A DNA stretch of 17,468 nt, from contig CABSNF010000047.1 of NCBI GenBank assembly GCA_902478995.1, forward strand, positions 1 to 17,468, read 5' to 3'. This DNA comes from an uncultured Collinsella sp. (lineage in GTDB: Bacteria; Actinomycetota; Coriobacteriia; Coriobacteriales; Coriobacteriaceae). The stretch's first letter is position 1. Each line of letters opens with the position of its first letter. Under the pieces are notes generated by a model that was given only the letters and a program-made list of their open reading frames with translations, did no database searches and was not told the origin of the DNA. The position numbers and the translations under genes were made by a program. Below, in pieces: positions 17,337 to 17,468 of this stretch.

Positions 17337-17372
17337 CGGGGCGTCGCCTGTGTTTGGCGGCGCCCCGTTTTT
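17337..17372 (+). terminator. Strong terminator between the MFS and glycosyltransferase genes
   Basis: 12-bp stem (17337-17348 with 17356-17367, one U-G pair), 7-base loop, followed by TTTTTG. It is the most typical intrinsic terminator of the window. It lies 114 bases after the MFS stop and only 20 bases before the next start codon. Confidence 0.88.
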
Positions 17373-17392
17373 GTGTTGCAGGGAGGGAAGGC

Positions 17393-17468
17393 ATGAACGC
17401 CACGGTTGTGATTCCAACATATTGGGCGGGCGATGACGCTTGCGCAAACGCCCCTGGCACCTATGACC
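17393..17468 (+). CDS. Start of a probable family 2 glycosyltransferase (3' end outside window)
   Basis: Only 25 codons are present. They begin MNATVVIPTYWAGDD; the hydrophobic strand VVIPTYW at the very N terminus is characteristic of GT-A fold family 2 glycosyltransferases, which use a nucleotide sugar to extend a glycan or glycolipid. GGGAGGGAAGG (17380-17390) provides the ribosome binding site. The frame stays open to the window end. With so little sequence the family is a likely guess, not a firm call. Confidence 0.6.
   Translation, partial: MNATVVIPTYWAGDDACANAPGTYD

Overview
The window looks like a piece of a high-GC gut actinobacterial chromosome, most likely class Coriobacteriia and close to Collinsella. 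The evidence is G/C-ending codon use, purine-rich ribosome binding sites, strictly fermentative enzymes (pyruvate:ferredoxin oxidoreductase, carbamate kinase) and the family make-up of the genes. The taxonomic placement is inference from sequence style; I had no database to test it. There are ten substantial genes, nine on + and one on -, plus the first 25 codons of an eleventh. I see no tRNA, rRNA, CRISPR array, insertion sequence or prophage gene.

Layout. 1-2465: the 3' part of a membrane-anchored Ser/Thr protein kinase, followed 3 bp later by an FHA-domain protein, a signalling pair cut by the window edge. 2466-2867: a terminator, a candidate promoter and a long, GC-rich leader. 2868-6407: nifJ, a full one-chain pyruvate:ferredoxin oxidoreductase with all TPP and Fe-S motifs. 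6408-7062: the largest gap, with a chain of nested inverted repeats followed by an AT-rich control region. 7063-8025: carbamate kinase (arcC). 8214-9215 (-): a membrane-anchored C39-like cysteine peptidase, convergent with arcC across a three-armed repeat. 9570-12430: an APC-superfamily permease and a COG1228-type metal-dependent amidohydrolase, probably working together. 12548-14706: a LytS-like sensor kinase and its LytTR response regulator. 14799-15743: a zinc-dependent phospholipase C family protein. 15963-17222: a UMF1/Atg22-like MFS transporter. 17393-end: the start of a probable family 2 glycosyltransferase.

How the genes may work together. nifJ oxidises pyruvate to acetyl-CoA, CO2 and reduced ferredoxin, and arcC makes ATP from carbamoyl phosphate; both are substrate-level energy steps of an anaerobe. 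The permease plus amidohydrolase would import and hydrolyse an amino-acid-like or peptide-like compound. Whether this feeds carbamoyl phosphate to arcC is speculative. The LytS/LytTR pair lies just downstream, and a region with two LytTR-like half-sites precedes it.

The most unusual material is non-coding: several long inverted repeats at gene ends (6420-6540, 6598-6657, 8132-8218, 15759-15822), most with a single arm mismatch that becomes a G-U pair only in the + strand RNA; a roughly 275-nt leader before nifJ that ends in a hairpin holding the ribosome binding site in its loop; and a G-rich extended -10 motif shared by four genes. No wholly new multi-gene system is evident. The repeat family and the nifJ leader are the best candidates for something undescribed.
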